DNA from: Sinorhizobium fredii USDA 257
Lineage (GTDB): Bacteria; Pseudomonadota; Alphaproteobacteria; Rhizobiales; Rhizobiaceae
NCBI RefSeq assembly: GCF_000265205.3
Contig: NC_018000.1
Span: 1 to 64,000 of the forward strand
Direction: 5' to 3'
DNA length: 64,000 bases
Shown: positions 39,010 to 49,994 of the stretch, in pieces
Position numbering within the stretch: position 1 is the stretch's first letter
How the letters are laid out: each line of letters opens with the position of its first letter
Translations under genes and position numbers: made by a program
The notes under the pieces: model-generated
Databases searched by the model: none
Told to the model about the DNA's origin: nothing
Seen by the model: only the letters and a program-made list of their open reading frames with translations

Positions 39010-39501
39010 ATGGTTTCCACCCGACTCTCACGACTGGAAGGTCATCGCCGCAAGTTCATGGCGGTGATCGATGACACGCCCGAATGCGGTCGTGCCGTGC
39101 ATTATGCAGGCCTGCGCGCGAAGAACTCCAATGGCGGTCTCGTGCTGCTCTACGTGATCGCCGACGGCGACTTCCAGCAGTGGCTGGGGGTGGAGGAGAT
39201 TATGCGGGCGGAGGCGCGCGAAGAGGCCGAGGCGACCCTCGCCAAGATCGCCCAGACGGTTCGCGAAAGGATCGGCATCGAGCCTGAGATCGTCATTCGC
39301 GAAGGCATCGCCACGGAACAGATCTACGCCCTGATCGAGGAAGACCGGGATATCGCCATCCTCGTGCTTGCGGCTGGATCGGCGAAGGAAGGTCCCGGCC
39401 CGCTGGTGTCGTCGATCGCGGGGAAGGCAGCGGCCTTTCCCATCCCCGTCACGGTCATCCCCGATCTTCTGACGGACGAGGAGATCGACGCGCTGACCTG
39501 A
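39010..39501 (+). CDS. Universal stress protein (UspA family)
   Basis: The 163-residue protein is a single Usp domain: FMAVIDDTPECGRAVHYAG at the N terminus and IAILVLAAGSAKEGPGPLVSSIAG (a variant of the ATP-binding G-2X-G-9X-G-S/T region) near the C terminus, ending in FPIPVTVIPDLLTDEEI. Role unknown. It starts at ATG 39010, 52 bp after trpS. Confidence 0.85.
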   Translation: MVSTRLSRLEGHRRKFMAVIDDTPECGRAVHYAGLRAKNSNGGLVLLYVIADGDFQQWLGVEEIMRAEAREEAEATLAKIAQTVRERIGIEPEIVIREGIATEQIYALIEEDRDIAILVLAAGSAKEGPGPLVSSIAGKAAAFPIPVTVIPDLLTDEEIDALT

Positions 39502-39608
39502 CCCTGTGGCAGAACGCGCCCTTGCGGGGTCGAAACGTTGCCCCTATATTCTTTTGAACTATTCTAAAGAGCCGGTTGGGAAGCGCTCCCGGCGCAACGG
39601 AGAGAATC

Positions 39609-40175
39609 ATGTTCATCCAGACCGAAGCCACGCCGAATCCGGCCACTTTGAAATTCCTGCCGGGCAAGGTGGTCATGGAGAGCGGTACGGCCGAATTCCG
39701 AAGTGAAGACGAGGCGCGCGCCGGTTCGCCGCTCGCGGTACGGCTCTTTTCGATTCCCGGCGTCAGCGGCGTCTATTTCGGCTACGATTTCATCACGGTC
39801 AGCAAGGAAGGCCAGGAATGGCAGCACCTGAAGCCCGCGATCCTTGGCTCGATCATGGAACACTTCATGTCCGGCCAGCCGATCATGTCGGGCGCGAGCC
39901 GCGCCGAAGAGACCGACCAGGAAGGCGAATTCTTTGACGAGGGCGACGAGGCGATCGTCGCGACGATCAAGGAGCTGCTCGACACGCGGGTACGGCCGGC
40001 CGTCGCCCAGGATGGCGGCGACATCACCTTCCGGGGTTTCAAGGACGGCACCGTGTTCCTGAACATGAAGGGGGCGTGCTCCGGTTGCCCGTCCTCGACC
40101 GCGACGCTTCGGCACGGCGTGCAGAATTTGCTGCGCCATTTCGTGCCCGAGGTCCAGTCGGTCGAATCGGTCTGA
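39609..40175 (+). CDS. NifU-like Fe-S scaffold/carrier protein (Nfu type)
   Basis: The 188-residue protein has the Nfu N-terminal domain (MFIQTEATPNPATLKFLPGKVV, about 1-90) and a C-terminal NifU-like domain with the cluster-binding Cys157-X2-Cys160 (GACSGCPSS). Such proteins deliver [4Fe-4S] clusters to target enzymes; radical SAM enzymes like MiaB and HemW in this window are typical clients. GGAGAGAATC precedes the ATG. Confidence 0.93.
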   Translation: MFIQTEATPNPATLKFLPGKVVMESGTAEFRSEDEARAGSPLAVRLFSIPGVSGVYFGYDFITVSKEGQEWQHLKPAILGSIMEHFMSGQPIMSGASRAEETDQEGEFFDEGDEAIVATIKELLDTRVRPAVAQDGGDITFRGFKDGTVFLNMKGACSGCPSSTATLRHGVQNLLRHFVPEVQSVESV

Positions 40176-40389
40176 TCGAAACCGGCCGGGTAAGTTGTGT
40201 GTAGCGGTGCCGCTTGCGGGCCGCTCCCGCGGACTCGGAGTTGTAGCGATTTCAGGCTGATTGAGGCCCTCAAGATTTCGGAATACCGTCGGAAGGCGAA
40301 GCTGCCGGCTCAGGTGAGTCGCGGCTCGCAGACGGAAGAGCGTCTTCGCAGGCCGGAGAAGCAGCGCAGGGAGGTCATGGCGGCTCACA

Positions 40390-41058
40390 ATGCTGGTTCT
40401 TGCCATCGATACATCGGGCAGCGGTTGCGCCGCAGCAGTCTATGACGGTGCGGCGGGCGAGGTCCTCGCGCGCGCCGGTGCCGATATAGGTCGCGGGCAT
40501 GCCGAGCGACTGATGGAGTTTGTCGATGAGGCGTTGCTCGCCTCCGACAGGCAGCTTGCGGAGATCGACCGCATCGCCGTGACCATCGGACCGGGGTCGT
40601 TTACCGGCATTCGCGTCGGCGTCGCGGCGGCGCGCGGCCTGGCGCTTGCCCTCGGGAAGCCGGCCGTCGGGGTTACCACGCTTCAGGTTGTTGCCGAGAA
40701 CGCCAGGGAGAAGCAGCCGGGGCGGCCGGTGCTCGCGGCCATCGACGCGAAACGCGGCGAGGTCTATGTCCAATCCTTTACAGCGCTCGGCGAGGCGGAA
40801 GGCGAAGCTGAAATTCTCCCGCTCGCCGAAGCGCGCGATCGGGTTTCCGGGTTCACCGGCGTCATTTGCGGCTCCGGCGCACCGCTTGTCGCCTCGGCCG
40901 AGCGGGCCGGCGGGCCGGACGAGATCGACGTCGCTTTCGTCGGCCGGCTGGGTGCTGCGGCCGATCCAGCCTCGGCCAAGCCGAAACCGCTCTATTTGCG
41001 CGGCCCCGATGCAAAGCCTCAAGCAGGTTTCGCAGTCACGAGGGCGACAGCGGGATAG
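40390..41058 (+). CDS. tsaB: tRNA threonylcarbamoyladenosine synthesis protein TsaB
   Basis: TsaB partners with TsaD and TsaE in making the t6A modification of ANN-decoding tRNAs. The 222-residue ASKHA-fold protein starts MLVLAIDTSGSGCAAAVYDG and has GPGSFTGIRVGVAAARGLALALGKP (about 69-93). The 214-bp gap upstream has no gene that I can see. rimI follows after 82 bp, the common pair. Confidence 0.93.
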   Translation: MLVLAIDTSGSGCAAAVYDGAAGEVLARAGADIGRGHAERLMEFVDEALLASDRQLAEIDRIAVTIGPGSFTGIRVGVAAARGLALALGKPAVGVTTLQVVAENAREKQPGRPVLAAIDAKRGEVYVQSFTALGEAEGEAEILPLAEARDRVSGFTGVICGSGAPLVASAERAGGPDEIDVAFVGRLGAAADPASAKPKPLYLRGPDAKPQAGFAVTRATAG

Positions 41059-41140
41059 ACCCGTTCAGTCAATCGAAACAGCGGGCCGGCGACTACGATG
41101 AGGAGGCGCGGCACCATCGAGCCGGATGCGTAGGACCGAA

Positions 41141-41638
41141 ATGAGCTTCACAGACTATTTCACGCGTCGCACTGAATTCGACATCTTCCCGCTTGAGGAG
41201 GCGGACCTCATGGCGGCGGCAACTCTGCACGGCCAGCGTTTCGCTGCGCCGTGGAGCGACGGCGAAATCCACGCACTCCTGCTGCAAGACACGGTTTTCG
41301 GCTTCGCCGCCCGCCAGACGAATGGGACGTTTCGCCCGGCCTTCGGAGGCTTCGTGCTGTCGCGTGCCACCGCGGGCGAGGCCGAAATCCTCACGATCGG
41401 CGTCGATTCGCGCTTCGCCCGCTCCGGTCTCGGCTGGCGGCTGATGCAGGCGGTGATGCGCGAGGCGTTCGTCAAGGGCGCCGAGACGCTGTTCCTCGAA
41501 GTCGACGAGACGAACCTGGCCGCGATCGGTCTCTACGGCAAGCTTGGCTTCGCGAAGGTCGGCGAGCGCAAGGCCTACTATCAGGGGACGGCCGGGGCGC
41601 GCACCGCCGCGCTTGTCATGCGGCTCGATCTCCGCTAG
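41141..41638 (+). CDS. rimI: Ribosomal protein bS18 N-acetyltransferase RimI-like
   Basis: The 165-residue GNAT protein has ILTIGVDSRFARSGLGWRLMQAVM (acetyl-CoA pyrophosphate loop variant) and LEVDETNLAAIGLYGKLGFAKVGERKAYY, typical of RimI. It follows tsaB, the normal partner. I start at ATG 41141, with AGGA 5 bases upstream; ATG 41126 is an alternative with a weaker ribosome site. Substrate (bS18) is assigned from family and context. Confidence 0.86.
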   Translation: MSFTDYFTRRTEFDIFPLEEADLMAAATLHGQRFAAPWSDGEIHALLLQDTVFGFAARQTNGTFRPAFGGFVLSRATAGEAEILTIGVDSRFARSGLGWRLMQAVMREAFVKGAETLFLEVDETNLAAIGLYGKLGFAKVGERKAYYQGTAGARTAALVMRLDLR

Positions 41639-41674
41639 TCCCATCCGAGTGGTGGGATCAGAAAGTCTTTCCGG

Positions 41675-42490
41675 ATGATCAACTGGATACGCGTCGCGCT
41701 CTACGCCATCCTGCTCGCCATTGTTTCTCTCCTGTTGATGCCGGTCCAACTCGCCTGCCTTTGGTTGGATCTGAAGCCACGCAGGTTCCTGCCGCGATTT
41801 TGGCATCGCACCGCCTGCCGCCTGCTCGGCATGCGGGTTCGGGTCCACGGAGAGTTGGATCGGCGGCGGCCGCTGCTCATCAGCGCCAATCACGTCTCCT
41901 GGAAGGACATACTGGTCCTGTCGTCGATTGCCGATGTCGTGTTCGTCGCCAAGTCGGACGTCAAGGATTGGCCCGTCTTCGGTCTCCTCGCCCGGCTGCA
42001 GGCTTCCGTCTTCATCGAGCGCCAACAGAAGCGCACGACCGGCGATCAGGTGAGCGAGATCGGCCGGCGGCTCGCCGACCGCGAGGTCGTCGTTCTCTTT
42101 CCGGAGGGTACGACCTCGGATGGTAATCGCCTGCTCGAGATCAAGACGTCACTGTTCGGCGCCGCCGCCTCGGCCGTGCCGCAGTCGCCGACGGGTGTCG
42201 TGCACGTCCAGCCGGTGGCGATTTCCTATACGGGCATCCACGGCATGCCCATGGGCCGCTACTACCGGCCGATCGCGGCATGGCCGGGCGACATCGGGCT
42301 GCTGCCGCATCTCGTCGGCGTGCTCAGGGAAGGGGCGCTCGATGTGGAGGTCGATTTCGGCGAAGCGGTGGACTACGACCACCGTTCCAACCGCAAGGAA
42401 GTCAGTCGGACTATCGAACAGCGGATTCGCAGCATGTTGTCGGACCGGCTGCGCGGGCGGGCTCCGGCGCGCGAGAAGACCGCTGCCTAG
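41675..42490 (+). CDS. olsA: Lyso-ornithine lipid O-acyltransferase OlsA
   Basis: OlsA acylates the hydroxyl of lyso-ornithine lipid, completing ornithine lipid synthesis begun by OlsB (26114). The 271-residue PlsC-family protein has an N-terminal membrane helix (VALYAILLAIVSLLLMPVQLACLWL), the catalytic NHVSWKD (HX4D type) and VLFPEGTTSDG acceptor motif. The assignment over a generic 1-acylglycerol-3-phosphate acyltransferase rests on my recollection that S. meliloti olsA lies between this cluster and miaB; sequence alone gives PlsC family. Confidence 0.82.
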   Translation: MINWIRVALYAILLAIVSLLLMPVQLACLWLDLKPRRFLPRFWHRTACRLLGMRVRVHGELDRRRPLLISANHVSWKDILVLSSIADVVFVAKSDVKDWPVFGLLARLQASVFIERQQKRTTGDQVSEIGRRLADREVVVLFPEGTTSDGNRLLEIKTSLFGAAASAVPQSPTGVVHVQPVAISYTGIHGMPMGRYYRPIAAWPGDIGLLPHLVGVLREGALDVEVDFGEAVDYDHRSNRKEVSRTIEQRIRSMLSDRLRGRAPAREKTAA

Positions 42491-42572
42491 TTGAAGCGCG
42501 AGGCGCCTGCCGCCTTCGGCGCCGCGTCCAAAAATGCTTCAATTTTGGGCCGCTTTGCACTAAAGAACCCGC

Positions 42573-43973
<1,401 letters not shown>

Positions 43974-44102
43974 GCAGGGGCACGAGACACCTTCTCGGGA
44001 GCTTTTGCTCAGTTAAGATGTTAGAACGTTCTCTGCGCGTCATTTTACGCGCGGCGCTGTAGATCAAAAGTGAGGAGCCTGAACCGCTTGAACGGACACG
44101 AA

Positions 44103-45143
44103 ATGATTTCATCCTCATCGCGCCATTCGAACACAACCGCGACAGACGCCAATCACTTCGTGCTCACATTTGAGAACAACCGGTTCGCCAGCGAGCTCTT
44201 CGGCCAGTTCGACCAGAATTTGAAGCTGCTCGAGGAACGGCTGCGCGTCGATGCCAGGCCGCGCGGCAATTCCGTTGCCATCTCCGGCGATCTCGTGGCG
44301 ACCAACCAGGCGCGGCGCGCGCTCGACTATCTCTACGGAAGGCTGCAAAGTGGGGCCTCGATCGATACGTCCGACGTCGAAGGCGCGATCCGCATGGCGG
44401 TCGCGGCCGACGACCAGCTGCAGTTGCCGACCATGGAGCGCAAGGCCAAGTTGACGATGGCGCAGATTTCAACGCGCAAGAAGACGATCGCTGCGCGCAC
44501 GCCGATGCAGGACTCCTATATCCGTGCGCTGGAGCGGGCCGAACTCGTCTTCGGCGTCGGCCCGGCCGGCACCGGCAAGACCTATCTCGCCGTCGCCCAT
44601 GCGGCCCAGCTTCTGGAGCGCGGCGCGGTCGATCGTATCATCCTGTCGCGGCCGGCGGTCGAGGCGGGCGAGCGGCTCGGCTTCCTGCCCGGCGACATGA
44701 AGGAAAAGGTCGATCCCTATCTGCGGCCGCTCTACGACGCGCTCTACGACATGATGCCGGGCGACAAGGTCGAACGGGCGATTACGGCGGGCGTCATCGA
44801 GATTGCGCCGCTGGCCTTCATGCGCGGCCGCACGCTCGCCAATGCCGCCGTCATTCTCGACGAGGCGCAGAACACGACCTCGATGCAGATGAAGATGTTC
44901 CTGACCCGCCTCGGAGAAAACGGCCGGATGATCGTCACCGGCGACCCGAGCCAGGTCGACCTGCCGCGCGGCGTGAAATCCGGTCTCGTCGAGGCGCTGC
45001 AAATCCTCAAGGGGGTGGAAGGTGTGTCGGTTATCCGCTTCAAGGATGCCGATGTGGTGCGCCATCCCATGGTGGCGCGGATCGTCAGGGCCTATGAAAG
45101 CCATACGGCCGTTCACGATGAAAGCGAACAGAGCGACCGCTGA
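44103..45143 (+). CDS. phoH: PhoH-like ATPase (YbeZ)
   Basis: The 346-residue protein has a KH-like N-terminal part and the PhoH P-loop domain: Walker [12 protein letters not shown] (about 154), [34 protein letters not shown], and Walker B ILDEAQN. YbeZ-type proteins work with YbeY in rRNA processing and RNA metabolism. I start at ATG 44103; a GTG at 44070 is in frame but lacks a ribosome site. It is followed by ybeY after 17 bp. Confidence 0.92.
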   Translation: MISSSSRHSNTTATDANHFVLTFENNRFASELFGQFDQNLKLLEERLRVDARPRGNSVAISGDLVATNQARRALDYLYGRLQSGASIDTSDVEGAIRMAVAADDQLQLPTMERKAKLTMAQISTRKKTIAARTPMQDSYIRALERAELVFGVGPAGTGKTYLAVAHAAQLLERGAVDRIILSRPAVEAGERLGFLPGDMKEKVDPYLRPLYDALYDMMPGDKVERAITAGVIEIAPLAFMRGRTLANAAVILDEAQNTTSMQMKMFLTRLGENGRMIVTGDPSQVDLPRGVKSGLVEALQILKGVEGVSVIRFKDADVVRHPMVARIVRAYESHTAVHDESEQSDR

Positions 45144-45160
45144 GGCGATCGCCAGCGGTC

Positions 45161-45667
45161 ATGATGGCTTTGGATATTCAGATCAGCGTCGAGCAGGGAA
45201 ACTGGCCGTCGGAGGACGAGCTGCACGTCCTTTCCACGCGCATTCTCGGTGCGGCTGCGGATTTTCTCGCCGCGGAAGAGAAGCAGCCGTTTCCGGACGA
45301 GCCGCCGGAACTGTCGCTGGTCTTTACCGACGACACGTCGATGAGGACGATCAACGCCGAATGGCGCAACCAGGACAAGCCGACCAATGTGCTGTCCTTT
45401 CCGGCCTTCCCGGTGACGCCCGGAAAGATGCCGGGGCCGATGCTCGGCGACATCATCGTCGCCTATGAGACGCTGAAGCGTGAAGCGGATGAACTGGAGA
45501 AGCCGTTCGAGGAGCATCTGATGCATCTTCTCGTGCATGGATTCCTCCATCTTTTCGGCTATGATCATATCGAAGACGACGAAGCGGAAAGAATGGAGGG
45601 GTTGGAGACTCGCATTTTGGCGCGTCTTGGCCTATCTGATCCCTACGGGGACCGAGCCCCGGATTGA
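45161..45667 (+). CDS. ybeY: Endoribonuclease YbeY
   Basis: YbeY is a zinc-dependent RNase for 16S rRNA 3'-end maturation and 70S quality control; in S. meliloti it also affects sRNA regulation. The 168-residue protein has the UPF0054 zinc motif [11 protein letters not shown] (about 126-136). It lies between phoH and corC, with 12-17 bp gaps. Confidence 0.95.
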   Translation: MMALDIQISVEQGNWPSEDELHVLSTRILGAAADFLAAEEKQPFPDEPPELSLVFTDDTSMRTINAEWRNQDKPTNVLSFPAFPVTPGKMPGPMLGDIIVAYETLKREADELEKPFEEHLMHLLVHGFLHLFGYDHIEDDEAERMEGLETRILARLGLSDPYGDRAPD

Positions 45668-45679
45668 CAGTTTGGAACA

Positions 45680-46828
45680 ATGAGCGACTTCAAGACACAG
45701 CCGGCAACGGTTGCCAGCGAGGAGGCCGACGCCTCCGGCGATGCCGACGCGGGCAGTAGTAGTACCACCGCCCGAGCAGAGGGCAACAAACCCATCTCAT
45801 CCTTCTGGAGCCGTGCGGCCCGCCTGTGGCGCGGTGCGGGTGCGTCGAGTCTGCGCGAGGATCTCGCCGACGCGCTGATGACGGATGCTGACAGCAACAC
45901 CGCGTTTTCGCCCGAGGAGCGGGCGATGCTCAACAACATCCTCCGCTTCCGCGAGGTTCGCGTCGAGGATGTGATGGTGCCGCGTGCCGACATCGAGGCG
46001 GTGGATCAGAGCATTACGCTCGGCGAACTCATGGTTCTCTTCGAAGAATCCGGGCGCTCGCGCATGCCGGTCTACAGCGAAGGCCTGGACGACCCGCGCG
46101 GCATGGTCCATATCCGTGACCTTCTGGCCTACGTGACCCGGCAGGCCCGCAACCGCCGCCGCAACGGCAAGGCACCAAACCCGGCCGCCGTCGCGGAGAA
46201 GACGCCGCGTCAGCCGAAGCCGGGTTTCGATCTCTCGCGCGTCGACTTGAACAAGACGGTCGAGGAAGCGGGCATCATTCGTCAGGTCCTCTTCGTGCCC
46301 CCTTCGATGTTGGCCTCAGACCTCATGCAGCGCATGCAGGCCGCCCGCATTCAGATGGCGCTCGTCATCGACGAGTACGGCGGCACCGACGGCCTCGTCT
46401 CGTTCGAGGACATCGTCGAGATGGTGGTCGGCGACATCGAGGACGAGCATGACGACGACGAGGTGATGTTCGCCCGCTCGTCGGATGACGTTTTCGTGGC
46501 GGACGCGCGCGTCGAGCTCGAGGAGATCGCAGAGGCGATCGGTCCGGATTTCGACGTGCGTGAGCAGCTCGAGGACGTCGACACGCTCGGCGGCCTGGTT
46601 TTCGCATCCCTCGGCCGCATTCCGGTTCGCGGTGAGGTTGTGCAGGCCATTCCCGGTTTCGAGTTCCAGATTCTCGACGCCGATCCGCGTCGCGTCAAGC
46701 GCGTGCGCATCATGCGCAAGCGGCCGCCGGCGCGCCGGCGGATGGTCAAGCCCGAAACTTTGCCCGATGCGCTGCCGGCAAATGGTGGGGCTCAGGCAAA
46801 CGTCCCGCCGCCGACCTCGGCGGAGTGA
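45680..46828 (+). CDS. CorC/HlyC-family CBS-domain protein
   Basis: The 382-residue protein has a charged N-terminal tail, a CBS pair (about 90-160 and 215-275: [46 protein letters not shown] and [28 protein letters not shown]-like segments) and a C-terminal CorC_HlyC domain. It lacks the DUF21 membrane domain of CorB types, like E. coli CorC. CorC proteins are linked to magnesium/cobalt efflux, though the role is debated. Last gene of the phoH-ybeY-corC run before an opposite-strand gene. Confidence 0.88.
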   Translation: [382 protein letters not shown]

Positions 46829-46868
46829 TCGCGGCGTCGCCGGGCGCCTCCGTCCATCTGCTGCAGCC

Positions 46869-47444
46869 TCAGGGATTGACGCTTTCGTTGGTCGGCCTGA
46901 CCGTCTCCGGCGCTTCCTGTGGATGCCGGTCGATCTCGCTGCGCAGCGAAGTCAGGTCGATGAAGTAGTCGGCCTTGCGGCGCAGCTCGTCGGCGATCAT
47001 CGGCGGCTGGGTTGAAAGCGTCGACACGACGGTGACCTTCCGCCCGTTGCGCTGCAGCGCTGCCACAAGCGTGGTGAAATTGCCGTCTCCGGAGAAGAGG
47101 ACGTAATGGTCGACGACATGACGCTGCTCCAGCGCATCGATCGCGAGTTCGACATCCATGCTGCCCTTGATCTTGCGCCGGCCCAGGGCATCCGTGAACT
47201 CCTTGGCGGGTTTGGTCACGACCGTGTAGCCGTTGTAGTCCAGCCAGTCGATCAGAGGCCGGATTGAGGAAAATTCGAGATCTTCGATAAGCGCCGTGTA
47301 GTAGTAGGCGCGCAGGAGATAGCCGCGTTTCTGGAATGCACTCAATAACTTACGGTAATCGATGTCGAAGCCCAGGCTCTTCGATGTCGCGTAGAGATTG
47401 GCGCCGTCGATGAAAAGCGCGATCTTCTCGCGGGAATCGAACAT
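46869..47444 (-). CDS. NYN-domain (LabA/DUF88-type) protein
   Basis: The 191-residue protein is a PIN-like NYN domain: IALFIDGANLYATSKSLGFDIDY, IKGSMDVELAIDAL and YVLFSGDGNFTTLVAAL place the conserved acidic residues expected for a metal-dependent RNase. Function in this lineage is not known to me. It is encoded on the strand opposite its neighbours and separates corC from lnt, which are usually adjacent. Upstream (47445-47823, 379 bp) I see no further gene; its promoter and that of lnt must lie there. Confidence 0.88.
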   Translation of the reverse strand: MFDSREKIALFIDGANLYATSKSLGFDIDYRKLLSAFQKRGYLLRAYYYTALIEDLEFSSIRPLIDWLDYNGYTVVTKPAKEFTDALGRRKIKGSMDVELAIDALEQRHVVDHYVLFSGDGNFTTLVAALQRNGRKVTVVSTLSTQPPMIADELRRKADYFIDLTSLRSEIDRHPQEAPETVRPTNESVNP

Positions 47445-47823
47445 GGTGACCCCTTTTTTTGTCCGAGATGCTGTTTTGGATCGCCTGCACTAAACGCGTC
47501 GCCGGGTGTGGTGCCGAAACCAGACTAACGGCATCGCACCAGCGAGGGAACAACCTGTAGTGGCCGAGACCGGAATTTCGGCAACTGTGGTTAATCCAAC
47601 TCGATCATATCGCAACCGGTCGGCGAGGTCATCTGGCTGATTGCGCCCCCTTCATGTCGCCATGATCGCAGGCAATCGATACTGACTTCGCTATCGGGAA
47701 ACAGCACAAGCTACTGACTGCCGCGGCCACGGGACAAGCAGGCGGTTTTCTGGGAAGCTGCCGGCAATGATTCGACCGATCTTACGCGTCCGGCCCGCCC
47801 AGCCCGCGCGACTTGGAGGCTGC

Positions 47824-49419
47824 ATGGAAAGACTGGCAGGCAAGATCATATTGCTCTCGGGAGCGTCTCGCGCATTCGTCGGCTTTCTCGCCGGACTTCT
47901 GGCGATGTTCGCCCAGCCGCCTTTCGGCATTTTTGCCGCGGCCTTCATTTCCTTCCCGATGCTTGTCTGGCTGATCGACGGGGTCGCCACCCATCCGGAC
48001 GACGGTGTCGTTCGGCGGCTCCTGCCGGCCGCTTCGATCGGCTGGAGTTTCGGCTTCGGCTATTTCCTCGGCGGTCTCTGGTGGCTCGGCAACGCCTTCC
48101 TGGTCGAAGCGGAACTGTTTGCCTGGGCGATTCCGCTGGCAGTCGTCGGTCTTCCCGCCGTCCTAGCCTTGTTCTATGCGCTTGCAGTGCTCATTGCCCG
48201 TTGCCTGTGGTCCGATGGTGTCGGTCGCATTGCTGCTCTTGCCGTCGGCTTCGGTGTCGCCGAATGGCTGCGCAGCTTTCTGTTCACCGGTTTTCCCTGG
48301 AACGCGGTGGGCTATGCCGCGATGCCGATGCCGCTGATGATGCAGTCGGCGAGCGTTGTGAACGTGGCGACGATCAACATGCTGGCGGTTTTCGTTTTTG
48401 CCGCCCCGGCCCTCGTCGGTACCGGCAAGGGCGCCCGGATCGGCCTAGCCGTCGCTGCCGCGCTCTTCGCCGCGCATATCGGCTACGGCTATTACAGGCT
48501 TTCCCTGCCGGCGCCTGAGCCGCTGACGCCGGAGCGCACCGTTCGCCTCGTCCAGCCGGTGATCGACCAGGCGAAGAAGATGGATGATCGCGAGCGCGCG
48601 GCGATCTTCAAGACGCATCTGGCCCTCACGGCCGCGCCTCCACAGGAGGGCGGCAAGCGGCCGGATATCATCGTCTGGCCGGAAACCTCGATTCCTTTCA
48701 TCCTGACGGACAATCCCGACGCGCTGACCGAGATCGCGGAGGTTCTCCAGGAAGGGCAGGTTCTCTTGGCCGGCGCCGTGCGCGCCGAGGATGCGGGGGC
48801 GGGCCTGCCGCGGCGCTACTATAATTCGATCTACGTCATCGACGACCGCGGCCAGATCGTCGGCGCAGCGGACAAGGTCCATCTCGTTCCCTTCGGCGAG
48901 TATGTGCCCTTCGAGGACGTTCTCAATTCGTGGGGGTTGAATTCGCTCGCCGTTGCGATGCCCGGCGGCTTTTCGGCGGCGTCGAACCGTTCGGTCCTGA
49001 CCCTGCCCGGCGGTAGGACATTGTATCCGCTGATCTGTTATGAAGCGATTTTCGCCGACGAGATCGACGGCAATGCGCCCGTGTCCGACGCGCTCCTGAA
49101 CGTCACCAATGACGCCTGGTTCGGCGACACGCCCGGGCCGCGCCAGCATATTCATCAGGCGCGACTGCGCGCCGTCGAGACCGGCACGCCGATGATTCGC
49201 GCCGCCAACACCGGTATATCAGCAATTGTTGATGCACGTGGTGTTTTAGTGGTAGGATTGGGATACAATTACAAGGGAGTGACGGACGCAATTCTGCCGG
49301 GCAAGATGCCCACCCCGACCGACAGTATGACGCGTGGCAGGATCTTCTGGTTCACGGCAGCGTTTCTATTGTTGGTTGCGGCGATATCGCGTAGAAGTTT
49401 AAATTTTCGGACGAATTGA
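47824..49419 (+). CDS. lnt: Apolipoprotein N-acyltransferase
   Basis: Lnt adds the third acyl chain to the N-terminal cysteine of lipoproteins, after LspA (23194). The 531-residue protein has an N-terminal block of about seven transmembrane helices and a periplasmic nitrilase-like domain with catalytic Glu287 (WPETS), Lys351 (DKVHLVPFGEY) and Cys405 (CYEAIF). ATG 47824 has GGAGG nearby; the open frame reaches 47767. Confidence 0.95.
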   Translation: MERLAGKIILLSGASRAFVGFLAGLLAMFAQPPFGIFAAAFISFPMLVWLIDGVATHPDDGVVRRLLPAASIGWSFGFGYFLGGLWWLGNAFLVEAELFAWAIPLAVVGLPAVLALFYALAVLIARCLWSDGVGRIAALAVGFGVAEWLRSFLFTGFPWNAVGYAAMPMPLMMQSASVVNVATINMLAVFVFAAPALVGTGKGARIGLAVAAALFAAHIGYGYYRLSLPAPEPLTPERTVRLVQPVIDQAKKMDDRERAAIFKTHLALTAAPPQEGGKRPDIIVWPETSIPFILTDNPDALTEIAEVLQEGQVLLAGAVRAEDAGAGLPRRYYNSIYVIDDRGQIVGAADKVHLVPFGEYVPFEDVLNSWGLNSLAVAMPGGFSAASNRSVLTLPGGRTLYPLICYEAIFADEIDGNAPVSDALLNVTNDAWFGDTPGPRQHIHQARLRAVETGTPMIRAANTGISAIVDARGVLVVGLGYNYKGVTDAILPGKMPTPTDSMTRGRIFWFTAAFLLLVAAISRRSLNFRTN

Positions 49420-49564
49420 CCTAAAACCCCTAAAATTGCATAGTGATTTTTACCATCAACCTCTGCCTGCCACTGGAGCCCTGCTTTCGCTGGCAGGCTG
49501 TCGTCAATCGCTACGGCAATGACTGGTTGTGGCTTATCGAAACAGCGTGTTCAGGAACGCGACT

Positions 49565-49981
49565 ATGATTGAAAACAAGAAGAAGCCGAACCCGATCGAC
49601 ATTCATGTCGGTAGCAGGATTCGCCTTCGCCGAACGATGCTTGGCATGAGCCAGGAGAAGCTCGGCGAGAGTCTGGGGATCACATTCCAGCAGATCCAGA
49701 AATACGAGAAGGGGACGAACCGGGTTGGGGCGAGCCGGTTGCAGAACATATCCTCCATCCTCAACGTCCCAGTCTCTTTCTTTTTCGAGGATGCTCCGGG
49801 CGCTGACGGCGCCGGGTCCGGAATGGCGGAACCATCAAGCTCGAATTATGTGGTGGACTTCCTGTCCTCTTCCGAAGGCCTGCAGCTCAACCGGGCATTC
49901 GTGAAGATTTCCGACCCGAAGGTCCGGCGCAAGCTGGTGGATCTTGTGAAGGCGCTGGCGGCGGAGGCCGAAAGCGAATAG
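49565..49981 (+). CDS. praR: XRE-family transcriptional regulator, PraR/PhrR-like
   Basis: The 138-residue protein has a Cro/CI helix-turn-helix (IDIHVGSRIRLRRTMLGMSQEKLGESLGITFQQIQKYEKGTNRVGASRLQNISSILN, about 12-68) and a C-terminal tail with DFLSSSEGLQLNRAFVKISDPKVRRKLVDLVKAL. It resembles the rhizobial PraR/PhrR group, which controls biofilm, quorum-sensing or acid-stress genes depending on species. AGGA precedes ATG 49565. It lies between lnt and metK; a strong hairpin follows. Confidence 0.8.
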   Translation: MIENKKKPNPIDIHVGSRIRLRRTMLGMSQEKLGESLGITFQQIQKYEKGTNRVGASRLQNISSILNVPVSFFFEDAPGADGAGSGMAEPSSSNYVVDFLSSSEGLQLNRAFVKISDPKVRRKLVDLVKALAAEAESE

Positions 49982-49994
49982 CGGAGATTTCCGA

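Noticed and set aside
40176..40389. Possible small gene between the Nfu gene and tsaB
   Set aside because: No open frame with a ribosome site and no coding-like composition; treated as intergenic.
47445..47823. Possible gene in the 379-bp gap between the NYN gene and lnt
   Set aside because: Only short frames without ribosome sites; the gap most likely holds the two divergent promoters.
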